From Pseudomonas sp. IPO3778 (GTDB lineage Bacteria; Pseudomonadota; Gammaproteobacteria; Pseudomonadales; Pseudomonadaceae), in contig NZ_JACARC010000028.1 of assembly GCF_013386825.1 (NCBI RefSeq), forward strand, positions 71,335-135,334: a stretch of 64,000 nucleotides of DNA, written 5' to 3'. The translations under genes were made by a program, and so were the position numbers. The notes under the pieces were generated by a model. The model made no database searches. It was not told the DNA's origin and was given only the letters and a program-made list of their open reading frames with translations. Each line of letters begins with the position of its first letter. Position 1 is the stretch's first letter. Below are positions 20,880-30,981 of this stretch, piece by piece.

Positions 20880-20966
20880 CCTAAGGTTATGCCATGAAAG
20901 GTAACGTCGTCCTTCACCTGAAGAAAGTTTCTGCTAGAATGCTCGGCTTTCTTTAACAACCTTAGG
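20880..20966 (+). promoter_or_regulatory. suhB promoter region bracketed by a 9-bp inverted repeat
   Basis: A plausible sigma-70 promoter has -35 TTCACC (20913-20918), a 16-base spacer and extended -10 TGCTAGAAT (hexamer 20935-20940), giving a roughly 30-base leader. A perfect inverted repeat, CCTAAGGTT at 20880-20888 and AACCTTAGG at 20958-20966, brackets it. The right arm overlaps the suhB ribosome-binding site. Confidence 0.5.
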
Positions 20967-20976
20967 TGACACATCC

Positions 20977-21792
20977 ATGCAGCCCATGCTGAATATCGCG
21001 CTGCGCGCCGCCCGCAGCGCCAGTGAATTGATCTTCCGCTCCATCGAGCGCCTGGATACCATCAAGGTCGACGAAAAAGACGCCAAGGATTACGTATCCG
21101 AGGTGGATCGCGCCGCCGAGCAGAAAATCATCGACGCGCTGCGCAAGGCCTACCCTACCCACGGCATTCTCGGTGAAGAAACCGGCCTGCACAAAGGCAG
21201 CGGCGAAGGCGAAGACTACCTGTGGATCATCGACCCACTGGACGGCACCACCAACTTCCTGCGCGGCATCCCGCACTTTGCCGTGAGCATTGCCTGCAAA
21301 TACCGTGGCCGCCTGGAACACGCCGTTGTGCTGGACCCGGTTCGCCAGGAAGAATTCACCGCCAGCCGTGGCCGTGGCGCCCAGTTGAACGGTCGCCGCC
21401 TGCGCGTGAGCGGTCGCACCAGCCTCGACGGCGCCCTGCTGGGTACCGGCTTCCCGTTCCGCGATGACCAAATGGACAACCTGGAAAACTACCTGGGCAT
21501 GTTCCGCGCGCTGGTTGGCCAGACCGCCGGCATCCGCCGCGCCGGTGCAGCCAGCCTGGACCTGGCTTATGTAGCTGCCGGTCGTTTTGACGCATTCTGG
21601 GAGTCGGGCCTGTCTGAGTGGGACATGGCTGCAGGCGCACTGCTGATTCAAGAAGCCGGCGGCCTGGTGAGCGACTTCACGGGCGGTCACGACTTCCTGG
21701 AGAAGGGCCACGTGGTTGCCGGCAACACCAAATGCTTCAAGGCAGTACTGACGGCGATCCAGCCGCACCTGCCGGCTTCGCTGAAACGCTAA
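20977..21792 (+). CDS. suhB: inositol-1-monophosphatase / Nus-factor SuhB
   Basis: Mg-dependent phosphatase of the IMPase family that also acts in rRNA antitermination in gammaproteobacteria. The 271 residues contain GEETG (about 67-71), the metal-binding DPLDGTTNF (about 87-95) and the C-terminal WDMAAGALLIQEAGG. It is monocistronic, divergent from trmJ, and closed by a bidirectional terminator. Confidence 0.95.
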   Translation: MQPMLNIALRAARSASELIFRSIERLDTIKVDEKDAKDYVSEVDRAAEQKIIDALRKAYPTHGILGEETGLHKGSGEGEDYLWIIDPLDGTTNFLRGIPHFAVSIACKYRGRLEHAVVLDPVRQEEFTASRGRGAQLNGRRLRVSGRTSLDGALLGTGFPFRDDQMDNLENYLGMFRALVGQTAGIRRAGAASLDLAYVAAGRFDAFWESGLSEWDMAAGALLIQEAGGLVSDFTGGHDFLEKGHVVAGNTKCFKAVLTAIQPHLPASLKR

Positions 21793-21802
21793 GCGAGCGA
21801 GC

Positions 21803-21832
21803 AAAAAAAAGCACCCCTCGGGGTGCTTTTTT
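21803..21832. terminator. bidirectional terminator between suhB and the glycine-zipper gene
   Basis: Stem GCACCCC/GGGGTGC with a two-base loop flanked by eight A on the left and six T on the right, 10 bases after suhB and just past the convergent minus-strand gene. Confidence 0.88.
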
Positions 21833-21842
21833 ATGCCTGGAA

Positions 21843-22391
21843 TTACTGCTGCGGCTGGTTCTGACCGATAACCAGACGCCCTTCCTTGTCGACCGGGATC
21901 TGGTTGCCCGGATCGCGATCCATGCGCACGGAGCCTTCCTTGCCGTCCAGGGTGTAACGCACGTCGTACCCGACAACCTTGTCGCTGATGTCGTTAACGG
22001 TGTTACAACGAGTCTGGGTGGTGGAGTAGGTATCGCGGTTCTGCATACCTTCCTGAACCTTGTTACCCGCATAACCGCCACCCACCGCACCGGCCACAGT
22101 AGCCAGCTTCTTGCCATTACCGCCACCCACCTGGTTGCCCAACAGGCCACCAGCCAGCGCACCCACCACCGTACCGATGATCTGATGCTGATCTTCCACA
22201 GGCTTCTGCCGGGTGACCGCCACGTCATGGCACACCTGACGCGGGGTTTTAATCTGGGTTTTCACCGGCTGCACCGCCAGCACTTGCGCATACTCAGGGC
22301 CGCTTTTTACCAGGCTGTAGGTGGCAACAGCACCCCCGGCAGTCACACCGACAGCACCCAATACCGCACCAACCAGTAACGACTTGTTCAC
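21843..22391 (-). CDS. glycine-zipper 2TM-domain protein (Rick_17kDa-like)
   Basis: 182 residues with an N-terminal membrane segment (about 5-25) and a glycine-zipper region near 75-110 (alternating GALAGGLLGNQVGGG and AVGGGYAGNKV). The C-terminal 70 residues carry a repeated basic/aromatic pattern resembling outer-membrane 17-kDa-type proteins. The start is GTG at 22391 with GGAGG directly upstream. These proteins associate with the envelope; a specific role is not known. Monocistronic between two terminators. Confidence 0.85.
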   Translation of the reverse strand: MNKSLLVGAVLGAVGVTAGGAVATYSLVKSGPEYAQVLAVQPVKTQIKTPRQVCHDVAVTRQKPVEDQHQIIGTVVGALAGGLLGNQVGGGNGKKLATVAGAVGGGYAGNKVQEGMQNRDTYSTTQTRCNTVNDISDKVVGYDVRYTLDGKEGSVRMDRDPGNQIPVDKEGRLVIGQNQPQQ

Positions 22392-22451
22392 GTGAACCTC
22401 CTGACCATCACAAACGGACCGAACGATCCGCGCTATACCCAGCCTTGGAGC

Positions 22452-22487
22452 AAAAAAAAAGGCGCGAGTTCAATACTCGCGCCTTCT
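22452..22487 (-). terminator. terminator of the yajC-secD-secF transcript
   Basis: Stem GGCGCGAGT/ACTCGCGCC with a five-base loop; on the minus strand it is followed by nine T. It lies about 30 bases past the secF stop. Confidence 0.88.
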
Positions 22488-22514
22488 TTGTAACAGCGTA
22501 TCAACAATCGCCCA

Positions 22515-23429
22515 TCAAGGGCGGTCGTCGACCTCCTTGCCGGTGCTGGCAGGAGGGATCAGGTCTTCGCTGTTGAGGTTCAGCCAGATCAGTACCACGT
22601 TGGCGATGTAGATCGACGAGTAAGTACCCGCCAGCACGCCGATGAACAGCGACAGCGAGAAGCCCCACAGGTTATCACCACCAAATACCATCAGCGCCGT
22701 GATCGCCAGCAAGGTGGAGATCGAGGTCGCCATGGTCCGCAGCAGGGTCTGGGTGGTGGAGATGTTGATGTTCTCGATCAACGTCGCCTTGCGCAGCACC
22801 CGGAAGTTCTCACGAACCCGGTCGAATACCACGATGGTGTCGTTGAGGGAGTAACCAATGATCGCCAGCACCGCCGCGAGCACTGTCAGGTCGAAGGTAA
22901 TCTGGAAGTAGGCCAGGATACCCACAGTCACCACCACGTCGTGGATCAGCGACACAATGGCGCCGACCGCGAACTTCCACTGAAAGCGGAAAGCCAGGTA
23001 GATCAGGATGCCGCCCAGCGCCATCAGCATGCCGAGGCCGCCCTGGTCGCGCAGCTCTTCACCCACTTGCGGGCCCACGAACTCGACGCGCTTGACGGTC
23101 GCCGGGTTGTCGCCACCCACCTTCTGCAAGGCCTCGGCTACCTGGTGACCCAATTGCGGGTCTTCGCCCGGCATACGCACCAGCAGGTCGGTGGTTGCAC
23201 CGAAGCTCTGCACGATAGCCTCGTGGTAACCGGCCTGACTCAGCTCGGTACGCACCAGGGTGACATCGGCCGGCTTCTCGTAGGTCAGCTCGATGAGCGT
23301 ACCGCCGGTGAAGTCCAGACCGTAGTTCAGGCCCTTATGGAACCAGCTGAACAACGCCAGAACGGTAAGGAGCACGGTGAAGCCGAACGCAACGTTGCGA
23401 ACGCCCATGAAGTTGATTGTACGTAACAT
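22515..23429 (-). CDS. secF: protein translocase subunit SecF
   Basis: Inner-membrane RND-like partner of SecD that uses the proton gradient to pull preproteins through SecYEG. The 304 residues have the first membrane segment near residues 13-32, the conserved GLDFTGGT motif, a periplasmic P1 domain and five further membrane helices after residue 130, including YSLNDTIVVFDRVREN. It starts 9 bases downstream of secD. Confidence 0.97.
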   Translation of the reverse strand: MLRTINFMGVRNVAFGFTVLLTVLALFSWFHKGLNYGLDFTGGTLIELTYEKPADVTLVRTELSQAGYHEAIVQSFGATTDLLVRMPGEDPQLGHQVAEALQKVGGDNPATVKRVEFVGPQVGEELRDQGGLGMLMALGGILIYLAFRFQWKFAVGAIVSLIHDVVVTVGILAYFQITFDLTVLAAVLAIIGYSLNDTIVVFDRVRENFRVLRKATLIENINISTTQTLLRTMATSISTLLAITALMVFGGDNLWGFSLSLFIGVLAGTYSSIYIANVVLIWLNLNSEDLIPPASTGKEVDDRP

Positions 23430-23438
23430 GGCAGCCCC

Positions 23439-25310
23439 TTAAATCCACAACTTCTTGAAGTCACGCCCGCCAAAGATCAGGTTGACCATTGCGCGGGTCA
23501 CCATGATGGCCGTGAACATCGAGGTAAAGATCCCGAGGGACATGGTCACCGCAAAGCCTTTGACCGGGCCGGTACCCATGGCAAAGAGGATGCCACCCAC
23601 CAGCAACGTGGTCAGGTTGGCGTCGAGAATCGCGGTAAATGCCCGGCCGAAGCCTTCGTTGATTGCCCTTTGTACGGTCATGCCGGCGGCGATTTCTTCA
23701 CGAATCCGCGAGAAGATCAGCACGTTGGCGTCCACCGCCATACCCATGGTGAGTACGATACCGGCGATACCCGGCAGGGTCAGCGTGGCCCCCAGCAGCG
23801 ACATCAGGGCCAGCAGCAGCACCATGTTCACACCCAGTGCAACGGTGGCAATGATGCCGAAGAAGCGATAGATGGCGATGATGAACAGCGACACGAACAG
23901 CATGCCCCACAGGGAAGCATCGATACCCTTGGTGATGTTGTCAGCACCCAGGCTTGGGCCGATTGTGCGCTCTTCGGCGAAGTACATCGGGGCCGCCAGA
24001 CCACCGGCACGCAACAGCAGCGCCAGTTCGGACGACTCACCCTGGCCATTCAGGCCGGTGATACGGAATTGAGCACCCAGCGGCGACTGGATGGTCGCCA
24101 GGCTGATGATCTTCTTCTCTTCTTTAAAGGTCTGTACCGGTACGTCTTTCTCGACACCGTCGACCAGCTGCTTGGTGTAGGTGGTCACCGGGCGCTGCTC
24201 GATGAAGATCACCGCCATGCTGCGACCCACGTTGCTGCGGGTAGCGCGACTCATCAGATCGCCACCATGGCCATCCAGGCGGATGTTCACTTCAGGCGTA
24301 CCGTGCTGCGAGTCAAAACCGGCCTTGGCGTCGGTGACCTGGTCACCGGTGATGATCAAACCACGCTCGATCAGTGCAGGCGGACGATTGCCTTCACGGA
24401 ACTCAAACTCCTCGGCAGTAGCGCGGGTAGCACCCGGCTCAGCGGCCAGACGGAATTCCAGGTTGGCTGTTTTACCGAGGATGCGCTTGGCTTCAGCGGT
24501 GTCCTGCACGCCCGGCAACTCAACCACGATGCGGTTGGCACCCTGGCGCTGAACCAGCGGCTCGGCCACACCCAGTTCGTTGACCCGGTTACGCACCGTG
24601 GTCAAGTTCTGCTTGATGGAGTATTCACGGATTTCCGCCAGCTTGGCCGGGGTCATCGCCAGACGCAGTACCGCCTGACCATTGAGGTCGGCCGGAACAA
24701 TGTCGAAATCGTTGAAGCTCTTGCGGATCAGTGCACGGGCCTGTTCGCGGGTCGCTTCGTCAGCAAAACCCAGCTGGATGGCACCATTGAGCTGCGGCAG
24801 GCTGCGATAACGCACCTTCTCTTTACGCAGCAGGCTCTTCACATCGCCTTCGTAGACTTTCAGGCGAGCATCGATGGCTTTGTCCATGTCCACTTCCAGC
24901 AGGAAGTGCACACCACCGGACAAGTCCAGACCCAGTTTCATAGGGTGTGCGCCAATGGCACGCAGCCATTTTGGCGTGGTCTGTGCCAGGTTCAGCGCAA
25001 CGACGTAGTCATCACCCATGACCTTGCGCACGACGTCTTTGGCCGGCAATTGGTCTTCTTGCTTGGTCAGGCGCAACAAGCCGCCCTTCGCATCAGCAGC
25101 CAAGGTTGCCGCTTTAACCTGGATACCCGCGTCAGTGAGCGCTTTGCTCGCACGGTCCAGATCAGCCTGATTGACCTGCAGCGTAGTGCTGGCACCCGTA
25201 ATCTGGATCGCGGGGTCATCAGGATAAAGATTGGGAGCGGAATAAATAAAACCGATCGCCAGCACCGCCAGGATCAGTACGTATTTCCACAGAGGGTATT
25301 TGTTCAGCAT
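23439..25310 (-). CDS. secD: protein translocase subunit SecD
   Basis: 623-residue partner of SecF. Visible parts: first membrane helix (about 7-25), the GLDLSGGVHFLLEVD motif, a large periplasmic P1 domain (about 60-440), and five C-terminal helices containing GMAVDANVLIFSRIREE. The ATG at 25310 is preferred to the GTG immediately before it. It lies between yajC and secF. Confidence 0.97.
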   Translation of the reverse strand: MLNKYPLWKYVLILAVLAIGFIYSAPNLYPDDPAIQITGASTTLQVNQADLDRASKALTDAGIQVKAATLAADAKGGLLRLTKQEDQLPAKDVVRKVMGDDYVVALNLAQTTPKWLRAIGAHPMKLGLDLSGGVHFLLEVDMDKAIDARLKVYEGDVKSLLRKEKVRYRSLPQLNGAIQLGFADEATREQARALIRKSFNDFDIVPADLNGQAVLRLAMTPAKLAEIREYSIKQNLTTVRNRVNELGVAEPLVQRQGANRIVVELPGVQDTAEAKRILGKTANLEFRLAAEPGATRATAEEFEFREGNRPPALIERGLIITGDQVTDAKAGFDSQHGTPEVNIRLDGHGGDLMSRATRSNVGRSMAVIFIEQRPVTTYTKQLVDGVEKDVPVQTFKEEKKIISLATIQSPLGAQFRITGLNGQGESSELALLLRAGGLAAPMYFAEERTIGPSLGADNITKGIDASLWGMLFVSLFIIAIYRFFGIIATVALGVNMVLLLALMSLLGATLTLPGIAGIVLTMGMAVDANVLIFSRIREEIAAGMTVQRAINEGFGRAFTAILDANLTTLLVGGILFAMGTGPVKGFAVTMSLGIFTSMFTAIMVTRAMVNLIFGGRDFKKLWI

Positions 25311-25372
25311 CACGCCGCCCGCTTATAACGCGGGGCGCCTTGCGCGCCCCGTCGATTGGTAAAGGTTGGAAC

Positions 25373-25711
25373 TTAGATCGCTTTGAGCGTGCCTTTTGGC
25401 AGCGTGGCGGCGATGGCGCCCTTCTGGAACTTCATTTCTACGGTGTCGGAGACTTCCAGAACCACGAAAGCGTCGGACACTTTAGTGATCTTGCCGGCGA
25501 TGCCGCCCGTGGTCACGACTTCGTCGCCTTTCTGCAAGCTGCCCAGCAGGTTCTTCTGCTCTTTGGCGCGCTTGGCCTGTGGACGCCAGATCATCAGGTA
25601 GAAGATGACCAGGAAGCCGACCAGGAAAATCCACTCAAAACCACCGCCCAAAGGGCCAGCAGCGGCCGGTGCAGCGGCATCAGCCATGGCATTAGAGATA
25701 AAAAAGCTCAT
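25373..25711 (-). CDS. yajC: preprotein translocase subunit YajC
   Basis: Small single-span membrane protein of the SecDF-YajC complex. The 112 residues contain one hydrophobic helix (about 27-45, FEWIFLVGFLVIFYLMIWR) and a cytoplasmic domain with the family GDEVVTTGGIAGKI motif. Transcribed with tgt upstream and secD downstream. Confidence 0.96.
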   Translation of the reverse strand: MSFFISNAMADAAAPAAAGPLGGGFEWIFLVGFLVIFYLMIWRPQAKRAKEQKNLLGSLQKGDEVVTTGGIAGKITKVSDAFVVLEVSDTVEMKFQKGAIAATLPKGTLKAI

Positions 25712-25754
25712 TTAGCACTCCAGTTGCAAATAGTGAATCTTAGGGTCGGAAAAC

Positions 25755-27925
<2,171 letters not shown>

Positions 27926-27991
27926 GATGGGGTTCGTCTAGCAGGGCCGGGAAGTCTAGCGGAAATAGTGAAAATTGACCATGAAACGTGA

Positions 27992-28020
27992 TTGACCAAC
28001 GGTAATCTCATCTCTATACT
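27992..28020 (+). promoter_or_regulatory. promoter of tRNA-Leu
   Basis: Near-consensus sigma-70 promoter: -35 TTGACC at 27992-27997, 17-base spacer, -10 TATACT at 28015-28020, followed by a GC-rich discriminator CGCCGCC just before the tRNA, as in stringently controlled stable-RNA promoters. Confidence 0.8.
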
Positions 28021-28033
28021 TCGCCGCCATTGA

Positions 28034-28118
28034 GCCCTGATGGCGGAATTGGTAGACGCGGCGGATTCAAAATCCGTTTTCGAAAGGAGTGGGAGTTCGA
28101 GTCTCCCTCGGGGCACCA
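28034..28118 (+). tRNA. tRNA-Leu (anticodon CAA)
   Basis: 85 nt including an encoded CCA. The acceptor stem GCCCTGA pairs with TCGGGGC, with one T-G pair. The anticodon stem CGGA/TCCG frames the loop TTCAAAA, giving anticodon CAA for UUG codons. A long variable arm, GGTTxGAxTC T-arm and the D-arm with GGTAGACGCG are class II features of tRNA-Leu. Confidence 0.97.
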
Positions 28119-28122
28119 TCTT

Positions 28123-28156
28123 AAAAAAAGACCTTGAAATTCAAGGTCTTTTTTTT
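28123..28156 (+). terminator. terminator of tRNA-Leu
   Basis: Stem AGACCTTGAA/TTCAAGGTCT followed by eight or more T, 11 bases after the tRNA 3' end. Seven A precede the stem, so it may also act on the opposite strand. Confidence 0.88.
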
Positions 28157-28212
28157 CGCCTGCAGGAAAGTGATGATGGGCGGGCGAACACGAGAAAAGA
28201 GGAACCCTGACC

Positions 28213-28542
28213 GTGGAACTGACGCTGGAAGCTGTAGCGCTTTTTGCTCTCAAGTTGGTGTATGAGACAGAAGGCGCGAGCCCGATTCTGCGGGACGACC
28301 TGGTCATGGACGGCTATGAGCGGGAAGTGTTTGGCTTGCTGGTGCGCCAGGGCGATATCAATGCCATCCAGCATAAGATCGACGAGTGCCTGGCGTTAGC
28401 GCTCCAATCCCTGGGCGGCGCACACACCGTGATGGGCCGCGAGCTGCAACGGCTCGCGGAGGATGTGCGCCAAGCGACGACACTCGAAGAACTCAATGCC
28501 CCGCTCAACGCACTTAAGGATTACCTGAAGGCGATCCTGTAA
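28213..28542 (+). CDS. small conserved-looking protein of unknown function
   Basis: 109 residues from a GTG start at 28213 with GAGGAACC upstream. Largely alpha-helical by composition and rich in Leu, Glu and Asp. I recognise no domain; there is no signal peptide or membrane segment. Codon use is normal for the host and the frame is clean, which supports a real gene. It follows the tRNA terminator and is followed by a LysE-type exporter gene in the same direction. Confidence 0.65.
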   Translation: MELTLEAVALFALKLVYETEGASPILRDDLVMDGYEREVFGLLVRQGDINAIQHKIDECLALALQSLGGAHTVMGRELQRLAEDVRQATTLEELNAPLNALKDYLKAIL

Positions 28543-28653
28543 AGCGGTCGGCTTTGGGCGCACATCAAAGCTACTGACCCTGCCTTTTCAGATACCAGAA
28601 ACCGGCCAGCGTAAGTTATCTTGGGCTCCGTCCAAAACGCCTGAGCACTTTCA

Positions 28654-29274
28654 ATGAACACCTCCACGCTTATCCTCTATACCTCAAGCTGCTTGATTGG
28701 CGCGCTGATTCCTGGCCCGACGTCCCTCTTGGCGATGTCCAACGGGGCAACTCGAAATATTCGCAAGGTTGCCGTCGGCATGGCGGGCACTGCCCTGTCG
28801 GACATTTTGGTGATTGCCGCTGTAGGGCTCGGCCTTGGCGCGATGCTAATGGCATCGCATGAACTGTTTGTGGTGCTGAAATGGATAGGCGTTTGTTATT
28901 TGGCATGGCTGGGCGTGCAGCTTTGGCGCAGCAACCCGCCCGCCCTCAACGAGTCAAGAATCGATACCCGTGTAGCCACCGGCGAAGTGTTCTGGCGCAG
29001 TTTTTCTGTGGCCATGACAAACCCCAAGGTGTTGTTGTTCTTCACGGCGTTTCTGCCCCAGTTTATTGATCCGAGCGAGCCGACTCTTCCTCAATACGCT
29101 GCACTGGCGGTCATCTCCGCCGGAGTGGATGTAGCCGTGATGGCGCTTTACGCCACGGGGGGCGGGCAAGCAGCAAAAATCCTCACCCAAACCGGGATGA
29201 AGCGTTTGAATCGATGCTGCGGGGCCGCCATGTTGTCACTGGCAGGATTTTTGGCGCTGTACCGCAAGGCCTGA
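28654..29274 (+). CDS. LysE/RhtB-family amino-acid exporter
   Basis: 206-residue inner-membrane protein with about six hydrophobic segments and the family signature near the N-terminus (GALIPGPTSLLAMSNG, residues 16-31) plus the NPKVLLFF motif near 122. The family exports amino acids or homoserine lactones; the substrate cannot be read from sequence. It is convergent with a second member of the same family 40 bases downstream. Confidence 0.88.
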   Translation: MNTSTLILYTSSCLIGALIPGPTSLLAMSNGATRNIRKVAVGMAGTALSDILVIAAVGLGLGAMLMASHELFVVLKWIGVCYLAWLGVQLWRSNPPALNESRIDTRVATGEVFWRSFSVAMTNPKVLLFFTAFLPQFIDPSEPTLPQYAALAVISAGVDVAVMALYATGGGQAAKILTQTGMKRLNRCCGAAMLSLAGFLALYRKA

Positions 29275-29316
29275 CTGACGCAGGTCCCTGAGCGCCCACA
29301 GAGATCGGGCCAGGAC

Positions 29317-29952
29317 TTACCGCCGCCCTTCCACCGCCATACGTACGGCCAGGCCCATCAGCACCGAGCCCATCAACCAGCGCTGTACGGTTTGCCAGAC
29401 CGGTTTGCGGATGAAAAATCCCGCGATCGAGCCCGCCATAAGAGCGATCAGCCCGTTGACGCTCACACTGATCATGATCTGCGTAAAACCCAGTACCAGG
29501 GATTGCGAGAGCACGCTGGCGTGGCCGTTAGGGTCAATGAACTGAGGCAGCAACGACAAATACATCACCGCCACTTTGGGATTCAGCAGGTTGGTGACAA
29601 AGCCCATCATGAACAACTTGCGTGGGCTGTCCTTTGGCAAATCCCGCACCTGAAACGGCGAACGGCCACCCGGCTTGACCGCCTGCCAGGCCAGGTACAC
29701 CAGATACAACGCCCCGCCGAGCCGCAGCGCGTCGTAGGCATAGGGAACCGCCATCACCAACGCGGTGATACCCAATGCCGCGCAGAACATATAGACGACA
29801 AAACCCATCGCAACGCCGCCCAAGGAAATCAGCCCGGCCACTCGCCCCTGGCAGATCGACCGCGAAATAAGGTAAATCATGTTCGGGCCGGGCGTCAGCA
29901 CCATCCCGAGCGAGATCAGGCCATAGGCAAGCAGGCTGGACAGTTCGGGCAT
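29317..29952 (-). CDS. LysE/RhtB-family amino-acid exporter
   Basis: 211 residues from the ATG at 29952. Signature MVLTPGPNMIYLISRS near residue 17 and NPKVAVMYLSLLPQF near 120. Six predicted membrane helices. A longer upstream reading (to 30009) is Arg/Ser/Pro-rich and unlikely. Substrate unknown. Only moderately similar to the neighbouring plus-strand exporter, so this is probably not a recent tandem duplication. Confidence 0.88.
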   Translation of the reverse strand: MPELSSLLAYGLISLGMVLTPGPNMIYLISRSICQGRVAGLISLGGVAMGFVVYMFCAALGITALVMAVPYAYDALRLGGALYLVYLAWQAVKPGGRSPFQVRDLPKDSPRKLFMMGFVTNLLNPKVAVMYLSLLPQFIDPNGHASVLSQSLVLGFTQIMISVSVNGLIALMAGSIAGFFIRKPVWQTVQRWLMGSVLMGLAVRMAVEGRR

Positions 29953-30109
29953 GGGGTAGCTCCTTGACGAGGTAAAACTTTGTAATGGCCGGCGGGTTGT
30001 TGGCGCCATGGTAGGGCGATAAAAGAGAGGCCGTTAGATACAGATCCACGAGTAAAACGTCATACACCGGCATAGGCGTTTACCGCACCACTCACCCAAG
30101 GAAAGGCAC

Positions 30110-30478
30110 ATGATCGACTTCAACAACAAAGGCTTCTTCAAGCTCAAGCAAAACAACGAATACGCCGAGCGCGTATCGTCCTTGCTGCTGGATGATGAGC
30201 AGGTGATCGATTCCTACAAGGCCATGCGCGACGGCGTGGTGTTCACCACCAAGCGCATCATCGCGGTGAACGTGCAAGGGATTACCGGCAGCAAGAAAGA
30301 CTTCACGTCCCTGCCGTACAAAAACATCGTCGCGTATTCGGTGGAAACGTCCGGGACGTTTGACCTGGATTCGGAGCTGGAGATTTACTTTTCGGCGGTG
30401 GGGAAAGTGAAGTTTGAGTTTACGGGGAAGACGTCGATTGTGGAGATATCGAAGGTAATTTCCAGGCATGTGCTTTGA
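30110..30478 (+). CDS. PH-domain-containing protein
   Basis: 122 residues forming a single bacterial pleckstrin-homology-like domain (bPH type, PF08000-like): the pattern KRIIAVNVQGITGSKKDFTS followed by PYKNIVAYSVETSGTFD is typical. Cytoplasmic, no signal. Strong ribosome-binding site AAGGAAAGG. The cellular role is not known. It ends at an intrinsic terminator. Confidence 0.82.
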   Translation: MIDFNNKGFFKLKQNNEYAERVSSLLLDDEQVIDSYKAMRDGVVFTTKRIIAVNVQGITGSKKDFTSLPYKNIVAYSVETSGTFDLDSELEIYFSAVGKVKFEFTGKTSIVEISKVISRHVL

Positions 30479-30501
30479 CCTGCCGAAGCCATCAAACGCC
30501 T

Positions 30502-30534
30502 AAAAAAAGACCTCGAATAACGAGGTCTTTTTTT
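30502..30534 (+). terminator. terminator after the PH-domain gene
   Basis: Stem GACCTCG/CGAGGTC with loop AATAA, flanked by seven A and seven T, about 25 bases beyond the stop. Symmetric flanks suggest bidirectional function. Confidence 0.88.
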
Positions 30535-30572
30535 CGCCTACGGAAAAGTATTCCTGGATGGACTCAATCAAA

Positions 30573-30596
30573 TGTGGGAGCTGGCTTGCCTGCGAT
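30573..30596. repeat. single REP copy
   Basis: One copy of TGTGGGAGCTGGCTTGCC-TGCGAT, the same sequence as the pair at 19165-19253. No clear inverted partner; only TCCTCCCACA follows, possibly a decayed remnant. Confidence 0.65.
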
Positions 30597-30628
30597 GACG
30601 TCCTCCCACACCCTGCAAAACCACCTAC

Positions 30629-30916
30629 CTACTCAACCGCCCCATTCGGCAACATCCCGTTCGCCAAATCATCCACCACCGCCTTGGCCATCTCCCCCAA
30701 ATAATGCGACGCCCACGCATAGCGATCGACGCCTTTCTCCATGGCTGCATCCAATGCCAACATCTTTGAACAGTGAAGCAAGACAGACGCGTGCTCCAAG
30801 GCATCGCGAATCGGCACACCGGAATTGACGCGGAAAAGATGGTGGAAATCCGGCGAAGCGCCGCAGGTGGAAAAGGTGATGACACCGAGGGTTTTGTTGA
30901 GAGGCGGGTTGATCAT
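30629..30916 (-). CDS. DUF3077 domain protein
   Basis: 95 residues, recognised as the small DUF3077 family of Pseudomonas. The protein is soluble, with conserved helical segments (DALEHASVLLHCSKMLALDAAM and the MAKAVVDDLANGM end). Function unknown. The ATG at 30916 overlaps the stop of a 22-codon upstream ORF in ATGA, with AGAGGTGG 5 bases before it, so its translation is probably coupled to that ORF. A long structured leader precedes both. Confidence 0.8.
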   Translation of the reverse strand: MINPPLNKTLGVITFSTCGASPDFHHLFRVNSGVPIRDALEHASVLLHCSKMLALDAAMEKGVDRYAWASHYLGEMAKAVVDDLANGMLPNGAVE

Positions 30917-30981
30917 TGGCCACCTCTGGTATGAGCCGGGGTGGGGATTGCAGAACAGCAGAGGTACGAACAAATGCTCAT
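30913..30981 (-). CDS. 22-codon upstream ORF coupled to the DUF3077 gene
   Basis: Reads MSICSYLCCSAIPTPAHTRGGQ split as MSICSYLCCSA plus IPTPAHTRGGQ, with GGAG 8 bases upstream of the ATG and its TGA overlapping the ATG of the DUF3077 gene. Three cysteines in the first nine residues and two prolines are notable. It could be a leader peptide or a coupling ORF; no homology is claimed. Confidence 0.5.
   Translation of the reverse strand: MSICSYLCCSAIPTPAHTRGGQ

Noticed and set aside
27992..28118. tRNA-Leu as the attachment site of the AT-rich insert
   Set aside because: The insert starts more than 3 kb away, host genes intervene, and no repeat of the tRNA 3' end was seen near its edges.
28654..29952. 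Recent tandem inverted duplication of LysE genes
   Set aside because: The two exporters share only family motifs at protein level; they are probably independent members.
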